Assembly (NCBI GenBank): GCA_009784095.1
Contig: WRDL01000015.1
Location: 1-20,278, forward strand
DNA length: 20,278 nucleotides
DNA from: Coriobacteriia bacterium
GTDB lineage: Bacteria; Actinomycetota; Coriobacteriia; WRKU01
Direction of reading: 5' to 3'
The notes under the pieces were generated by a model, which was not told where the DNA came from, did no database searches, and saw nothing but the letters and a program-made list of their open reading frames with translations. Shown here in pieces: positions 6,432 through 14,461 of the stretch; within the stretch, counting starts at the first letter, position 1; every line of letters starts with the position of its first letter. Position numbers and translations under genes: made by a program.

Positions 6432-7652
6432 ATGGTCGATATCCTGCTCATCGTGTCATCGGCGATAGAGCGCTGTTGCGCGCAGCCACTCGTCCATGGA
6501 TGCGAAGGTGCACGTGCGACCTACTGCTTTCATAATGGGCAGGATTGCATCTCGTATGTCCGATCGCTGCCAGAGGCGACGACGATCATCGCGCTTGTCG
6601 ATTCGCAGGTGAGCGACATCTCGTCACTCAATCTGGTCAATACCTTGCGCAGCCTGCATGCAGGACTCCAAGCGATCGTAGTGCTGCCCTCCAATAATGA
6701 GACGCTGACGCAGCGTGCGATGTTCGCCGGAGCGTGCAGCGCGGTCTATGAGAGTTGTTCGCAAAAAGACCTCGAGACCCTGATCACCAAAGTGGTCAAG
6801 AGCAGTCTCTTTCGGCAGGTGAGTACGACCGGTAGCGCTACCGATGAATTCGAGCAGGGGGCCGCTATCGCGGTGGTCAGCGCGCGTGGAGGCTCCGGCA
6901 AGTCGTACCTGTCAACGCTCCTCGCCGCGACCTTAGCGCGCTCTCATAAGGATACCCTCCTGTTCGACGCCGATATCCAATTCAGCGATCTGGGGCTGCT
7001 GTTCCATAAGAGCGCACCGGTCGATGTCGAGACCATCAAGGAATTGCCGACACTGGATAAACCGTCACTGCACGCGCTGTCCTATTTCATCGCACGCCGA
7101 CTTGATTTACTGCGTTTTACTGCGACTCCACTCCATGCCGAACGACTCGCGCTGTCGGTGACCGCCTCGGTGCGCGCATGCCGAAAGCGCTATGAGGCGA
7201 CGGTGATCAACACCGGTGGGTTTTGGACGCTCTTCCAGACCAATCTGCTCGAATCGTGCAACTGCATCGTGATCACCTGCGACCATTCGCTGGCAGGGGT
7301 CAAAGCGACCCAGAAGTTGCTTGCACACTTCGAACAACTCCGTATCCCACTCGCGCAGGTCATCGTGGTGGTCAACCAATACCATAAACGCGGGGTCGCT
7401 CTTCATGACATCGAGACGACTCTGGGGTCGACCCAGGTCGTCGCGCTCGCCTCATTTCCGCAAGACGCCTGTGCTTCGCTTGACGCGGGACAACCCATGC
7501 GCGTACTCGAGGAGTTCGATTCGATCGCCGAGACACTTATGATACTGGCCGAACGCGTCTCGGTCATGACCGGTATCCCACTGCACGGCACCAGAGAATT
7601 CGATGCGCAGATCTCTCGTAAAAGCTGGCTACAGAAGGTACTGGGACGATGA
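6432..7652 (+). CDS. cpaE: CpaE/TadZ-like pilus-localising P-loop protein (ParA/MinD superfamily)
   Basis: TadZ/CpaE proteins position the Tad pilus machine at the membrane. This 406-aa protein has a receiver-like N-terminal domain (about 1-125, with ALVDSQVSD and an alternating strand/helix pattern) followed by a ParA/MinD-type ATPase. The P-loop is ARGGSGKS (residues 151-158), and DAD occurs at 179-181. Two departures from the ParA/MinD pattern are visible: the signature Lys at the start of the deviant Walker A is Arg152, and the Walker-B-like segment reads VINTGG (258-263), with Asn where an Asp is usual. ATP hydrolysis may therefore be weak or lost, as is known for some TadZ proteins. A GAGGGG site overlaps the cpaB end, and the stop overlaps the cpaF start by ATGA. 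Confidence 0.87.
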   Translation: MVDILLIVSSAIERCCAQPLVHGCEGARATYCFHNGQDCISYVRSLPEATTIIALVDSQVSDISSLNLVNTLRSLHAGLQAIVVLPSNNETLTQRAMFAGACSAVYESCSQKDLETLITKVVKSSLFRQVSTTGSATDEFEQGAAIAVVSARGGSGKSYLSTLLAATLARSHKDTLLFDADIQFSDLGLLFHKSAPVDVETIKELPTLDKPSLHALSYFIARRLDLLRFTATPLHAERLALSVTASVRACRKRYEATVINTGGFWTLFQTNLLESCNCIVITCDHSLAGVKATQKLLAHFEQLRIPLAQVIVVVNQYHKRGVALHDIETTLGSTQVVALASFPQDACASLDAGQPMRVLEEFDSIAETLMILAERVSVMTGIPLHGTREFDAQISRKSWLQKVLGR

Positions 7653-8938
7653 CGTATCAGTGCGATCGCAATACACGCGCTCTGCTCTGTGACCTGCTCT
7701 ACGAGCGGATATCGCCTGAGCAGATCGCGCGCGAGTGCGCCGAGGACCGCCTTCGTGCGCGCAATCAGGTCAAAGCACATCTCCAGCAGATCTTGGTCGC
7801 CGGATCGGTCCCACACATACCCGCACATCGATACGCCGATGCGATCGAGGACATGATACATACCCTGCTCGGATTCGGTCCCATCGATGATCTGCTCAGC
7901 GATGAGCGGATCACCGAGGTCATGGTCAACGGACCGGCTCGCATCTTCTACGAACGCGGCGGGCAGCTTTATCCGACCGATCGCACATTCCCTGATGAGG
8001 AAGCGTTGCGTGGTGTGATCGATCGCATCATCTCACCACTGGGTAGGCGCATCGATGAGCAGACGCCCATCGTGAACGCGCGCCTTAAAGAGGGACATCG
8101 CGTGCATGCCATCATACCGCCGTTGGCGCTCGATGGGCCCACTCTGACGGTGCGCAAGTTCCGCTCTAAGATCTATACTCTCAGCGAGCTGGTCGTTCTC
8201 GACTCGTTTCCCGGTTGGCTTGCGCAACTATTGCGCTGGATGGTACTGCTACGACTGAACATCGCAGTGACCGGTGGGACCGGAAGCGGTAAGACGACAC
8301 TTCTCAACGCGCTTTCGCTCGAGATCGGACACGGTGAGCGCATCATCACGATCGAGGACTCCGCCGAGTTGAAGTTTCACGCGCATCCCCATGTGGTGCG
8401 TCTTGAAGCGCGCGCCAAGAACATCGAGGGATTTGGTGAGATCACCATCCGGGATCTGGTCATCACCTCGCTGCGTATGCGACCTGATCGCATCGTGGTC
8501 GGCGAGGTCAGAGGGGGCGAAGCGCTCGAAATGCTTCAGGCAATGAATACTGGACATGATGGATCGCTGACTACCGTGCACGCTAACTCGCCGTTCGAGC
8601 TCATCCCGCGTCTGATCACCATGGTGAGTTACAACTCGCAGATGGCGACCGATCAGATCACCGCTCAGATTGGCGCGGCGCTCGATGTGGTGATACATCA
8701 GTCCCGTCTGGCAGACGGTGCGCGCAAAATCACCTCGGTCTGCGAGGTCTTCCAAGATCCGAAAGAGGGATGTCGCTTGAGTGAGATCGTACGGTTCACT
8801 CAAAGCGGTCTGTCAGCGACGGGAGCCGTCGAAGGAACGATCACGTTATGCAAGATCCCCAGTTTCCTTGAGCAGCTGCCCATCAAGGGGATCGCCTCAA
8901 AAAAGGAGGTCGCGTCATGGCACTCACTGACACGTTGA
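7649..8938 (+). CDS. cpaF: CpaF/TadA secretion ATPase of the Tad/Flp pilus
   Basis: This is the hexameric cytoplasmic motor ATPase that powers pilin polymerisation. The 429-aa protein has the N-terminal domain signature LGFGPIDDLLSDERITEVMVNGP, Walker A GGTGSGKT (residues 209-216), an acidic TIEDSAEL box, and Walker B RIVVGEVRGGEALEM (from about residue 281). The TTVHANS His box follows. All catalytic motifs are intact, so this should be an active GspE/VirB11-family ATPase. Its ATG overlaps the cpaE stop (ATGA at 7649-7652), which suggests translational coupling. Its 3' end overlaps tadB by 22 bp. Confidence 0.97.
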   Translation: MTYQCDRNTRALLCDLLYERISPEQIARECAEDRLRARNQVKAHLQQILVAGSVPHIPAHRYADAIEDMIHTLLGFGPIDDLLSDERITEVMVNGPARIFYERGGQLYPTDRTFPDEEALRGVIDRIISPLGRRIDEQTPIVNARLKEGHRVHAIIPPLALDGPTLTVRKFRSKIYTLSELVVLDSFPGWLAQLLRWMVLLRLNIAVTGGTGSGKTTLLNALSLEIGHGERIITIEDSAELKFHAHPHVVRLEARAKNIEGFGEITIRDLVITSLRMRPDRIVVGEVRGGEALEMLQAMNTGHDGSLTTVHANSPFELIPRLITMVSYNSQMATDQITAQIGAALDVVIHQSRLADGARKITSVCEVFQDPKEGCRLSEIVRFTQSGLSATGAVEGTITLCKIPSFLEQLPIKGIASKKEVASWHSLTR

Positions 8939-9765
8939 TATTCATCGGAGCCGGAGCGCTGTGCGTGCTGTGCAGCATGGCCATCACCATCGATGGAGTC
9001 AGCCGCATTTTAGAGAAGGTGAGCTCAAGTGCAACACAGCAATACGTACGCGAGCAGCTCGATATCTCTGAGGAGAATCCATTACGCTTAACCTCTCTGA
9101 TGAGCAGGTTGCTCGACTCGCGCATATTTAATGCGTTGCTCGCACAGATCCCTGTGGACTATATTGAATATTCGCTTGAAGTGGTGCGAAAGATCGATCC
9201 GCGCAGGCGACTTCGCGCTCAACAGTTCGCTCAGCAACTCCCCGATGCCCTTGACCAGATTGCGCAAGCGCTGGGCGCAGGCTTGTCTCTTCCTCAGGCA
9301 GTCGATCGAGCCTCGCACTATCTTCCTGACCCGATCGGCGTTGAGTTGAGACGCGTGCACTCGCACATGACGATATCACACTCGTTCGAGCGATCATTCA
9401 CGCTCCTGCGAGAAGACTTCGACTGCAAGGAGCTGGAACTCGTGTGCTCAGGGATCGCGGTGCAGAGCAAGTTGGGAGGCAACATGAAGGAGATGTTGCA
9501 GCGCACCGCTCGGTATTGTCGCCAATCGCAATCACTGGCGCGCTCGCTCAGAGCGCAGACCGCGCAATCAAGGCTCTCGTTGCGGATCATCCTGTTCGCA
9601 CCTTTCATTCTGGTCGCGGTACTCTCTATCTTGATGCCGAGTTTTCTGACCAATTTGGTATTCACCTCGATCGGACGCACGATGCTCTTCATCGCGCTGC
9701 TCCTTGATGGGATCGGGGTCGCGTGGGCGCGTTCGATCATGAGATTCGAGAAGTCCCGTGGCTAA
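8917..9765 (+). CDS. tadB: TadB-like inner-membrane platform protein (T2SF domain)
   Basis: TadB and TadC form the integral membrane platform on which the CpaF ATPase acts. The 282-aa protein has an N-terminal hydrophobic helix (LTDTLIFIGAGALCVLCSMAI), a central cytoplasmic T2SF domain (QLPDALDQIAQALGAGLSLPQAVDRASHYLPDPIGVELRRV), and two C-terminal hydrophobic segments near FAPFILVAVLSILMP and TMLFIALLLDGIGVAWA. The ATG at 8917 lies inside the cpaF 3' end and follows a strong AAGGAGG. The stop overlaps the tadC GTG start by 8 nt. Confidence 0.93.
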   Translation: MALTDTLIFIGAGALCVLCSMAITIDGVSRILEKVSSSATQQYVREQLDISEENPLRLTSLMSRLLDSRIFNALLAQIPVDYIEYSLEVVRKIDPRRRLRAQQFAQQLPDALDQIAQALGAGLSLPQAVDRASHYLPDPIGVELRRVHSHMTISHSFERSFTLLREDFDCKELELVCSGIAVQSKLGGNMKEMLQRTARYCRQSQSLARSLRAQTAQSRLSLRIILFAPFILVAVLSILMPSFLTNLVFTSIGRTMLFIALLLDGIGVAWARSIMRFEKSRG

Positions 9766-10516
9766 CGTGCTTGCACAAATACCGAGCACGTTCAACATCG
9801 GGCTTGCGGTCCTCTGGATCTTCGCTGTGATCTGCGTCGCTAGTACCTATATCGCGATATCGGGAGGAGTCGATCTCTACCTTCGAGCGCACGACACTGC
9901 AAAAAGGCTGCGCTTGGAAACGAACGACTCGGCGATGGCGAGCGTTCTGTGTGCAAAAGTGCAGGCTTGGATAGACCATGTGTTGACCTATACGAGTATT
10001 CCACTCATCAAACGGATCGCGCACTATCGTCAAAGCGCACGCAAAAGAAGAGGGCGCGAAGAGGTGATCTCAGATCTGCCACACATGATCGATATCATCA
10101 CGCTCAGTGTTGCCGCCGGACTGCCGTTCGATCAAGCGCTCACCTCATATGTGAGAGCGACCGATGGACTCCTCTCACATCATTTCGGTCTGGCGCTCCA
10201 ATACTGGCAGACCGGGTTGAAACTTCGAAGCGAAGCGCTCGATGATGTGGTGGGCGAGCTCGAATGCAGGGAAGTCGCTCGATTCGTCTCCGCGCTCCAA
10301 CAGTCCTTGGTCCTGGGGACCGCATTGGTCTACGTTTTGGAAGCGCAAGGGTCTGAAGCGCGCGACGCCCATAAGCAACATATGGAGACGCGGATAGCAA
10401 AGACACCGATAAAGATGCTCTTGCCGATGGCGACATGCATCATCCCCTCACTATTGCTCCTCTTGTTAGGACCGGTCGTGATCGATGTCATGCGCGGATT
10501 GGGATCAGGAGTTTAA
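9758..10516 (+). CDS. tadC: TadC-like inner-membrane platform protein (T2SF domain)
   Basis: This is the second T2SF platform subunit, 252 aa. It has an N-terminal hydrophobic helix (IGLAVLWIFAVICVASTYIAI) and a cytoplasmic T2SF region (VISDLPHMIDIITLSVAAGLPFDQAL, then EVARFVSALQQSLVLGTALVYVLEAQ). The C-terminal hydrophobic end carries MLLPMATCIIPSLLLLLLGPVVI. It starts at GTG 9758, overlapping the end of tadB, so it is probably translated by coupling. It is followed by the only sizeable gap in the operon, 139 bp before the flp pilin gene. Confidence 0.93.
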   Translation: MANVLAQIPSTFNIGLAVLWIFAVICVASTYIAISGGVDLYLRAHDTAKRLRLETNDSAMASVLCAKVQAWIDHVLTYTSIPLIKRIAHYRQSARKRRGREEVISDLPHMIDIITLSVAAGLPFDQALTSYVRATDGLLSHHFGLALQYWQTGLKLRSEALDDVVGELECREVARFVSALQQSLVLGTALVYVLEAQGSEARDAHKQHMETRIAKTPIKMLLPMATCIIPSLLLLLLGPVVIDVMRGLGSGV

Positions 10517-10655
10517 AAAGAAAGAACATATTGAAAAACGAAAAGGATTTGGCCTCAACTGATCAGAGTGGAGCGGCTTACTAGCCACCAAGCGCTAAGG
10601 AAAGTCCACCAAACACCGTTCTATCATTCGAACACAGGAAGCGAAAGGAGCGACC

Positions 10656-10820
10656 ATGAAGGTAAAAGCATTACTAAAAAGCACTAAAGGACAGGGCATG
10701 ATAGAGTATGCCGTAATTATTGGAGTAGTGATTGTGATGGCTGTAGCACTCGTCATCATCTTCGGCGGGCAGATCGAAGCGCTGTTCAACAGCGTGACCG
10801 CGGCACTCTCGGCGATATGA
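10656..10820 (+). CDS. flp: Flp type IVb major pilin, 54 aa
   Basis: This tiny ORF encodes a classic Flp prepilin: a basic leader (MKVKALLKSTKG), then QGMIEYAVIIGVV and a hydrophobic helix. The prepilin peptidase motif is G|xxxxEY. The predicted cut after Gly12 leaves Glu at +5 and Tyr at +6 of a 42-residue mature subunit that polymerises into the thin adhesive pilus. The ATG at 10656 follows GAAAGGAG with 5 nt spacing, the best ribosome-binding site of the downstream half of the operon and suited to a highly made major pilin. The stop overlaps the next start by ATGA (10817-10820). The call is very secure despite the small size. Confidence 0.95.
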   Translation: MKVKALLKSTKGQGMIEYAVIIGVVIVMAVALVIIFGGQIEALFNSVTAALSAI

Positions 10821-11071
10821 TGCGATGGGCACAGCTCACCGACAAGTTCCGCACTCAACTGAGCGATACCCACGGGCAAGCAGTCGCGGAGTTCGCGGTC
10901 GCCTTGATGCTTTTCGCCCTTGTATTCACAGGTGTCGGTCTCTATGTGCGCCAGGCACAATCAAGCGCGTCAGCTGGCGTACATCGCGAAACATTCGCCC
11001 GAGCGCCCTATACGATATCAAGCTCGGTCGGCTCGAGCGGACAATGCGTCAAGGACATTCTGTTCCACTGA
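10817..11071 (+). CDS. TadE-like pseudopilin, 84 aa
   Basis: This small pilin-like protein has a hydrophilic N-terminus, then DTHGQAVAEFAVALMLFALVFTGV. That matches the prepilin-type pattern G|xxxxE (G-QAVA-EF, Glu at +5) followed by a membrane helix, as in TadE/TadF minor pseudopilins. It starts within the flp stop (ATGA) and overlaps the next gene by 28 nt. At 84 aa it is shorter than most TadE proteins. It may initiate or cap pilus assembly; that role is inferred from the family and operon. Confidence 0.8.
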   Translation: MMRWAQLTDKFRTQLSDTHGQAVAEFAVALMLFALVFTGVGLYVRQAQSSASAGVHRETFARAPYTISSSVGSSGQCVKDILFH

Positions 11072-11532
11072 TCCGCTCACGAGCGGGTCAAGCAATGCTC
11101 GAGGCGCCGGTCACTCTATTCGTTACATGCGTGATCGTGCTGGTGATCTTGCAGCTCGGTGTATGGTTTCATGGATACTTGATGGTATACACCGTAAGCG
11201 CAGATCTGTGCCGCGTTATCTGCGCGGATGACTCGATCTCGAATGCGTTGTTGACCGGTTACGCCAACGACCGAATGCAGACACTCGGGCAGGGACGCGC
11301 ATGGCGAATTCCCGGATCTTTGAAAGTAACGGTGTCAGGCTCCAAGCGCGATGAGGTCGCGGTCACCGTCGAGATCGCTCAGCAACCGCTCCCTCTCATC
11401 CGCACGATCAGCGTGGGGCTCGTACCGGCGCAGGTCCAGATATCGTCGACCTCACGTGCACGTGGTACCTTCCATGAGGTCGAAGGTGAGCCCAATGGGG
11501 CACCTTATCGCTTCGGAAACGTAGCCCCATGA
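11044..11532 (+). CDS. TadE-like pseudopilin, 162 aa
   Basis: The N-terminus reads MRQGHSVPLIRSRAGQAMLEA, followed by PVTLFVTCVIVLVILQLGVWFHG. This is a prepilin-type leader with G|QAMLEA (Glu at +5) and a single hydrophobic helix, then an extracytoplasmic domain of about 120 residues with paired cysteines (LCRVIC). I chose the ATG at 11044, inside the previous gene, because it leaves a leader of typical length; the in-frame ATG at 10825 would add residues that merely shadow the upstream gene. The ribosome-binding site is weak, so coupling to the preceding gene is likely. It ends in an ATGA overlap with the next gene. Confidence 0.8.
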   Translation: MRQGHSVPLIRSRAGQAMLEAPVTLFVTCVIVLVILQLGVWFHGYLMVYTVSADLCRVICADDSISNALLTGYANDRMQTLGQGRAWRIPGSLKVTVSGSKRDEVAVTVEIAQQPLPLIRTISVGLVPAQVQISSTSRARGTFHEVEGEPNGAPYRFGNVAP

Positions 11533-13664
11533 AGGGTCGAACGCTCATAGGCGTCTTCAAGGACCAATCAGGCTCGACCACGATCACCGTAGTTCTCTCA
11601 TTGGTACTTGCGATCGCGCTCATGGCATCATGTCTGCAGTGGTATTGGGTCAACACGACCAGCATGGACATCCAGACCGTTGCCGATATGGGCGCGCTTG
11701 CGGCAGGAGAGGTCGTCGCGCAGTCGGTGATGGTCATCCAGGCGCTCGACGCGTTCATGCTCACACTCAACCTATTCGGGCTTCTTCTGCACGGTATAGT
11801 GTTGGTGAGCGGGACTGTCGTGGTCGTGCTTGGATCTGAGGGCGGAGAGGTCGCGCTCGAGTTCTTCGAGAAGGCGGTCAAATACGACAAGGAGTTCTGC
11901 GACAAGCGTCGAGAGATCGCCCGAGAAGTGAAACTGTTCGCCGAGACGCTCAACGCGGTGACTCCGGTGCTCGCCCTCGCGCGTGGGGCGCTTGCCGTCG
12001 AGCAGAACCAAGCGCATCTGGGCGCACGCAATCAAAGCTCGTATTACGGAATCATCATCCCGAGCCCGTTGGTCGGTACAATAACCATGTCCAACGACCC
12101 CGAGGATCTTGAAGCGCTCGAAGATACCATTCGTGACGCGAGTACCCAGAACAAAGAGAGCGCGCAAAAAGTAAAGGATCTTGAAGCCGAGATAGAGGCG
12201 GCGATCGATCGCTGCTTCGCGCTCGACACATACAAGAATCCACAGACCGCCCGCGCATTTTGGAACCCCGCCTATTCCCTCCCAGACTTTCGCACGGAGT
12301 GGGTTCGCGTGAAAATGCGCTCAGCACAACCACCTGACGATCCTGTTCCGATCGATGACACACCGAGTACACGTGCTCAAGCCGCCGCGCGCTATCGCGA
12401 CTCCTATACACGGCTTGGCGAGTACTTCGAGGCGATGGTACTCGAAGCGATCGGTCCCGATCCTCTCGGTGATGCGCCGATGGCGCCAAGCCAAGTCTCG
12501 CTTGATGAGCTTACCAGGAACGAGTGGGATCAAGCGGTCCTACTGCTCGATCACGCAGATGGGGAGCGAAAAGCCTATCATGCTCGCGCGGACTGCTTCG
12601 GGCTCTCAAATGCGTCCAGTGAGTTGAATCAGGTCATGTTGCGATCGTTGCGTGGTCAGTATGATCATCCCCCCTGCACCTGGTGCAGCCCTCCACCATG
12701 GAGAGCGCTGCAAGCGCTCGAGGACGATATCGCTCCGTTCATCGCGCAGTGGAATCTGGAAGCCGATGCCATCCTCGACTACGAGCGGTTGCGCCAACAG
12801 GCCGAAGAAGAGATAACGACCGCGAAGACGCGCACCTTCGAGATGCTGCGTGAGTTGATCGAGAAAGCCGGCGAATATCTCGGTGGATCGCGCCTCACTT
12901 ATGAGCCCAGTGGTGGTCGCGGGCTGTGGTGTGTGGTAGTCAACACCTCATCGCGCACATTGCCCGATTACACATTGCCGGCGCTAACAGGTGCCGACGA
13001 GGTCGAGCTGGGAGGTCAGATCGCAATCGCCGGCACGCGCCTTATGCCTTCAGCAAGCGAGACGACGCTTCCATCGTTTTTGCATGAAGCATCGGCGACA
13101 GAGGCGGCCAGTGAGGGGCTCGGAGGAGTCGCACGCTCACTGATGGGAGATGACATCGTGATCGTATCGTTCGGATTGGCGCTCTGGGGATCGTGCTTGG
13201 ATCTGTATAACCACCAGGTCAGCGGAGTCTATCGATATGCCGAGGGCTTACCATGGGGGCTTGGGCCGATGGTCGAGAATGCCCTCGACACGATCCTTGA
13301 GACCGCACAGGTGAGCGTACCTGATATGAGACGTCCGGTACCGACGTTGGTTCCCGCCAAAGAGGTGGGCGATCCTGCCAGCGGGGGATCGGAAGCGTCG
13401 CTCACCCAGATATTCCAAAGCGGGCGGACCCTTCTCGAGGAGACCGGAGGGCTGAGTACCTATGGTATCAAGGAGCAGATCCGACAGACCGCTGAATCGT
13501 TTATCGCCCAAGTCTCGGATCTCGCAGGAGAGACGCTCTTTCCCACGATCGGAGGCGTCACTTTGAGAATTCCGTTCCTCGAAGAAGTTCTCAGTAGCCT
13601 CGGTTCTCGTGCGTTCGATGTTGGTATCGAAGCGCTCTATCAGCTACCTGATGTGACGTGGTGA
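11529..13664 (+). CDS. large TadG-like pilus-associated protein, 711 aa
   Basis: The N-terminal 60 residues resemble the TadG/Flp-associated N-terminal domain: DQSGSTTITVVLSLVLAIAL, then a helix to about residue 40 and TTSMDIQTVADMGALAAGE, the usual LQNAADAAALAAA-like block. Unlike the TadE-like neighbours it has Thr, not Glu, at +5 after Gly15. A second hydrophobic stretch spans about 77-102. The remainder is mostly charged and helical, with a likely coiled-coil region around residues 190-225 and another around 410-445. A CTWC motif occurs at residues 383-386, next to a proline-rich SPPPW. I recognise no von Willebrand A domain, which TadG proteins often carry. Junctions are ATGA upstream and a 4-nt gap downstream. 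A minor pilus or surface component is likely; the exact role is unknown. Confidence 0.75.
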   Translation: MKGRTLIGVFKDQSGSTTITVVLSLVLAIALMASCLQWYWVNTTSMDIQTVADMGALAAGEVVAQSVMVIQALDAFMLTLNLFGLLLHGIVLVSGTVVVVLGSEGGEVALEFFEKAVKYDKEFCDKRREIAREVKLFAETLNAVTPVLALARGALAVEQNQAHLGARNQSSYYGIIIPSPLVGTITMSNDPEDLEALEDTIRDASTQNKESAQKVKDLEAEIEAAIDRCFALDTYKNPQTARAFWNPAYSLPDFRTEWVRVKMRSAQPPDDPVPIDDTPSTRAQAAARYRDSYTRLGEYFEAMVLEAIGPDPLGDAPMAPSQVSLDELTRNEWDQAVLLLDHADGERKAYHARADCFGLSNASSELNQVMLRSLRGQYDHPPCTWCSPPPWRALQALEDDIAPFIAQWNLEADAILDYERLRQQAEEEITTAKTRTFEMLRELIEKAGEYLGGSRLTYEPSGGRGLWCVVVNTSSRTLPDYTLPALTGADEVELGGQIAIAGTRLMPSASETTLPSFLHEASATEAASEGLGGVARSLMGDDIVIVSFGLALWGSCLDLYNHQVSGVYRYAEGLPWGLGPMVENALDTILETAQVSVPDMRRPVPTLVPAKEVGDPASGGSEASLTQIFQSGRTLLEETGGLSTYGIKEQIRQTAESFIAQVSDLAGETLFPTIGGVTLRIPFLEEVLSSLGSRAFDVGIEALYQLPDVTW

Positions 13665-13668
13665 CGCG

Positions 13669-14085
13669 ATGATATCGATCCTAAGACAGAAGCGAGGATC
13701 GATCGCAGTCGAGATGGCGGTCGTCGCGGGTGCCTGTGTGATCGTCATGATCATCATGTCCAACGTCTGCCTCTTCTTGATTCGCGCAGGACAGTTCGAT
13801 CGGGTCGCCGGAGAAGTGGCGCGTGGGTGTGCATATGCTGATACAACATATTCAGCTCAAGAAGGTATTGAACGTGCAATGGCACTTTCGGGAAACGGAC
13901 GCTTCTCGGTCAGTGCAACGGAGAGCGGCGGAGGAGTGTGCGGGACCAAAACGGTCATCCTTCGACTCGAATTCCAACCACTCGTCTCCGGTATCTCGAT
14001 CGGGCGACTTTCGATCAATACGCCGGCTTTTAGACGAGAGAAGACCTACGCTGTCCCCACGATCGGATATGCGGAGCCCCAATGA
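13669..14085 (+). CDS. TadE/TadF-like pseudopilin, 138 aa
   Basis: The sequence starts MISILRQKRGSIAVEMAVVAG with a hydrophobic helix to about residue 38. It fits the prepilin pattern G|SIAVEM (Glu at +5) after a short basic leader. The outer domain holds cysteines at GCAYAD and GVCGTKT that could form a disulfide. It follows the TadG-like gene by 4 nt and has no strong ribosome-binding site of its own, so coupled translation is likely. The stop overlaps an ATG at 14082 (ATGA) that opens a 15-codon mini-ORF. Confidence 0.8.
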   Translation: MISILRQKRGSIAVEMAVVAGACVIVMIIMSNVCLFLIRAGQFDRVAGEVARGCAYADTTYSAQEGIERAMALSGNGRFSVSATESGGGVCGTKTVILRLEFQPLVSGISIGRLSINTPAFRREKTYAVPTIGYAEPQ

Positions 14086-14129
14086 GAGTGGTCATCAACA
14101 GAAACATCGTCAAGGAGTGTACGCAATGA
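14082..14129 (+). CDS. 15-codon bridging mini-ORF (possible coupling peptide)
   Basis: ATG at 14082 overlaps the previous stop as ATGA, and its TGA (14127-14129) overlaps the next start as ATGA. It reads MRVVINRNIVKECTQ, with GGAG 5 nt upstream. It may only carry ribosomes across the gap so that the DUF192 gene is coupled. It could also be coincidence, since the DUF192 gene has its own AAGGAG at 14112-14117. Confidence 0.3.
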   Translation: MRVVINRNIVKECTQ

Positions 14130-14461
14130 TCTCGTATGCCCAACGCGAGTATGCAGAAACCTGGTTCACTCGCCTCAGAGGGCTTCTTTGGACCGATTCG
14201 AATGTTTGGATGAGTAAGCAGTTGGTGCTGCGTCCTTGCCAGTCGATCCATACCATCGGGATGCGCTACCCACTTGATATCGCGTTCATCGACAGAAGAC
14301 ACAGAGTAGTGGCATCGTACACCGATATCCCACCCAATAGGGTGGTGGTCGGACCGGGTGAGGCTCAGATCGCGATCGAACGTCCTACTCAAGATACGGA
14401 CTGGTACCAGGTGGGAGAGAGACTTCACCTCAAAGCGAGGTCAGAGAGGAATCACACATGA
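14126..14461 (+). CDS. DUF192 family protein, 111 aa
   Basis: The DUF192 signature is clear: RLRGLLWTDSNVWMSKQLVLRPCQSIHTIGMRYPLDIAFIDRRHRVV, then PNRVVVGPGEAQIAIE. DUF192 proteins are small single-domain beta-rich proteins of unknown biochemical function, often secreted, and some occur near Tad loci. Here there is no signal peptide, so a cytoplasmic location is predicted. I chose the ATG at 14126 because AAGGAG lies 8 nt upstream; the frame extends further upstream only as a shadow of the pseudopilin gene. It overlaps the next gene by ATGA. A job in pilus biogenesis is inferred from operon membership only. Confidence 0.87.
   Translation: MISYAQREYAETWFTRLRGLLWTDSNVWMSKQLVLRPCQSIHTIGMRYPLDIAFIDRRHRVVASYTDIPPNRVVVGPGEAQIAIERPTQDTDWYQVGERLHLKARSERNHT

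Noticed and set aside
10531..10584. TTG-started 17-codon frame (MKNEKDLASTDQSGAAY) in the leader of flp, as a possible leader peptide
   Set aside because: It has no usable ribosome-binding site and no attenuator-like hairpin with a T-run after it. Short frames like this are expected by chance in a 139-bp gap.
10568..10597. Small overlapping hairpins (GGCT/AGCC and AGCG-CTT/AAGCGCT) before flp
   Set aside because: Stems are short or bulged and mutually exclusive, with no T-run. Not enough to call a terminator or riboswitch.
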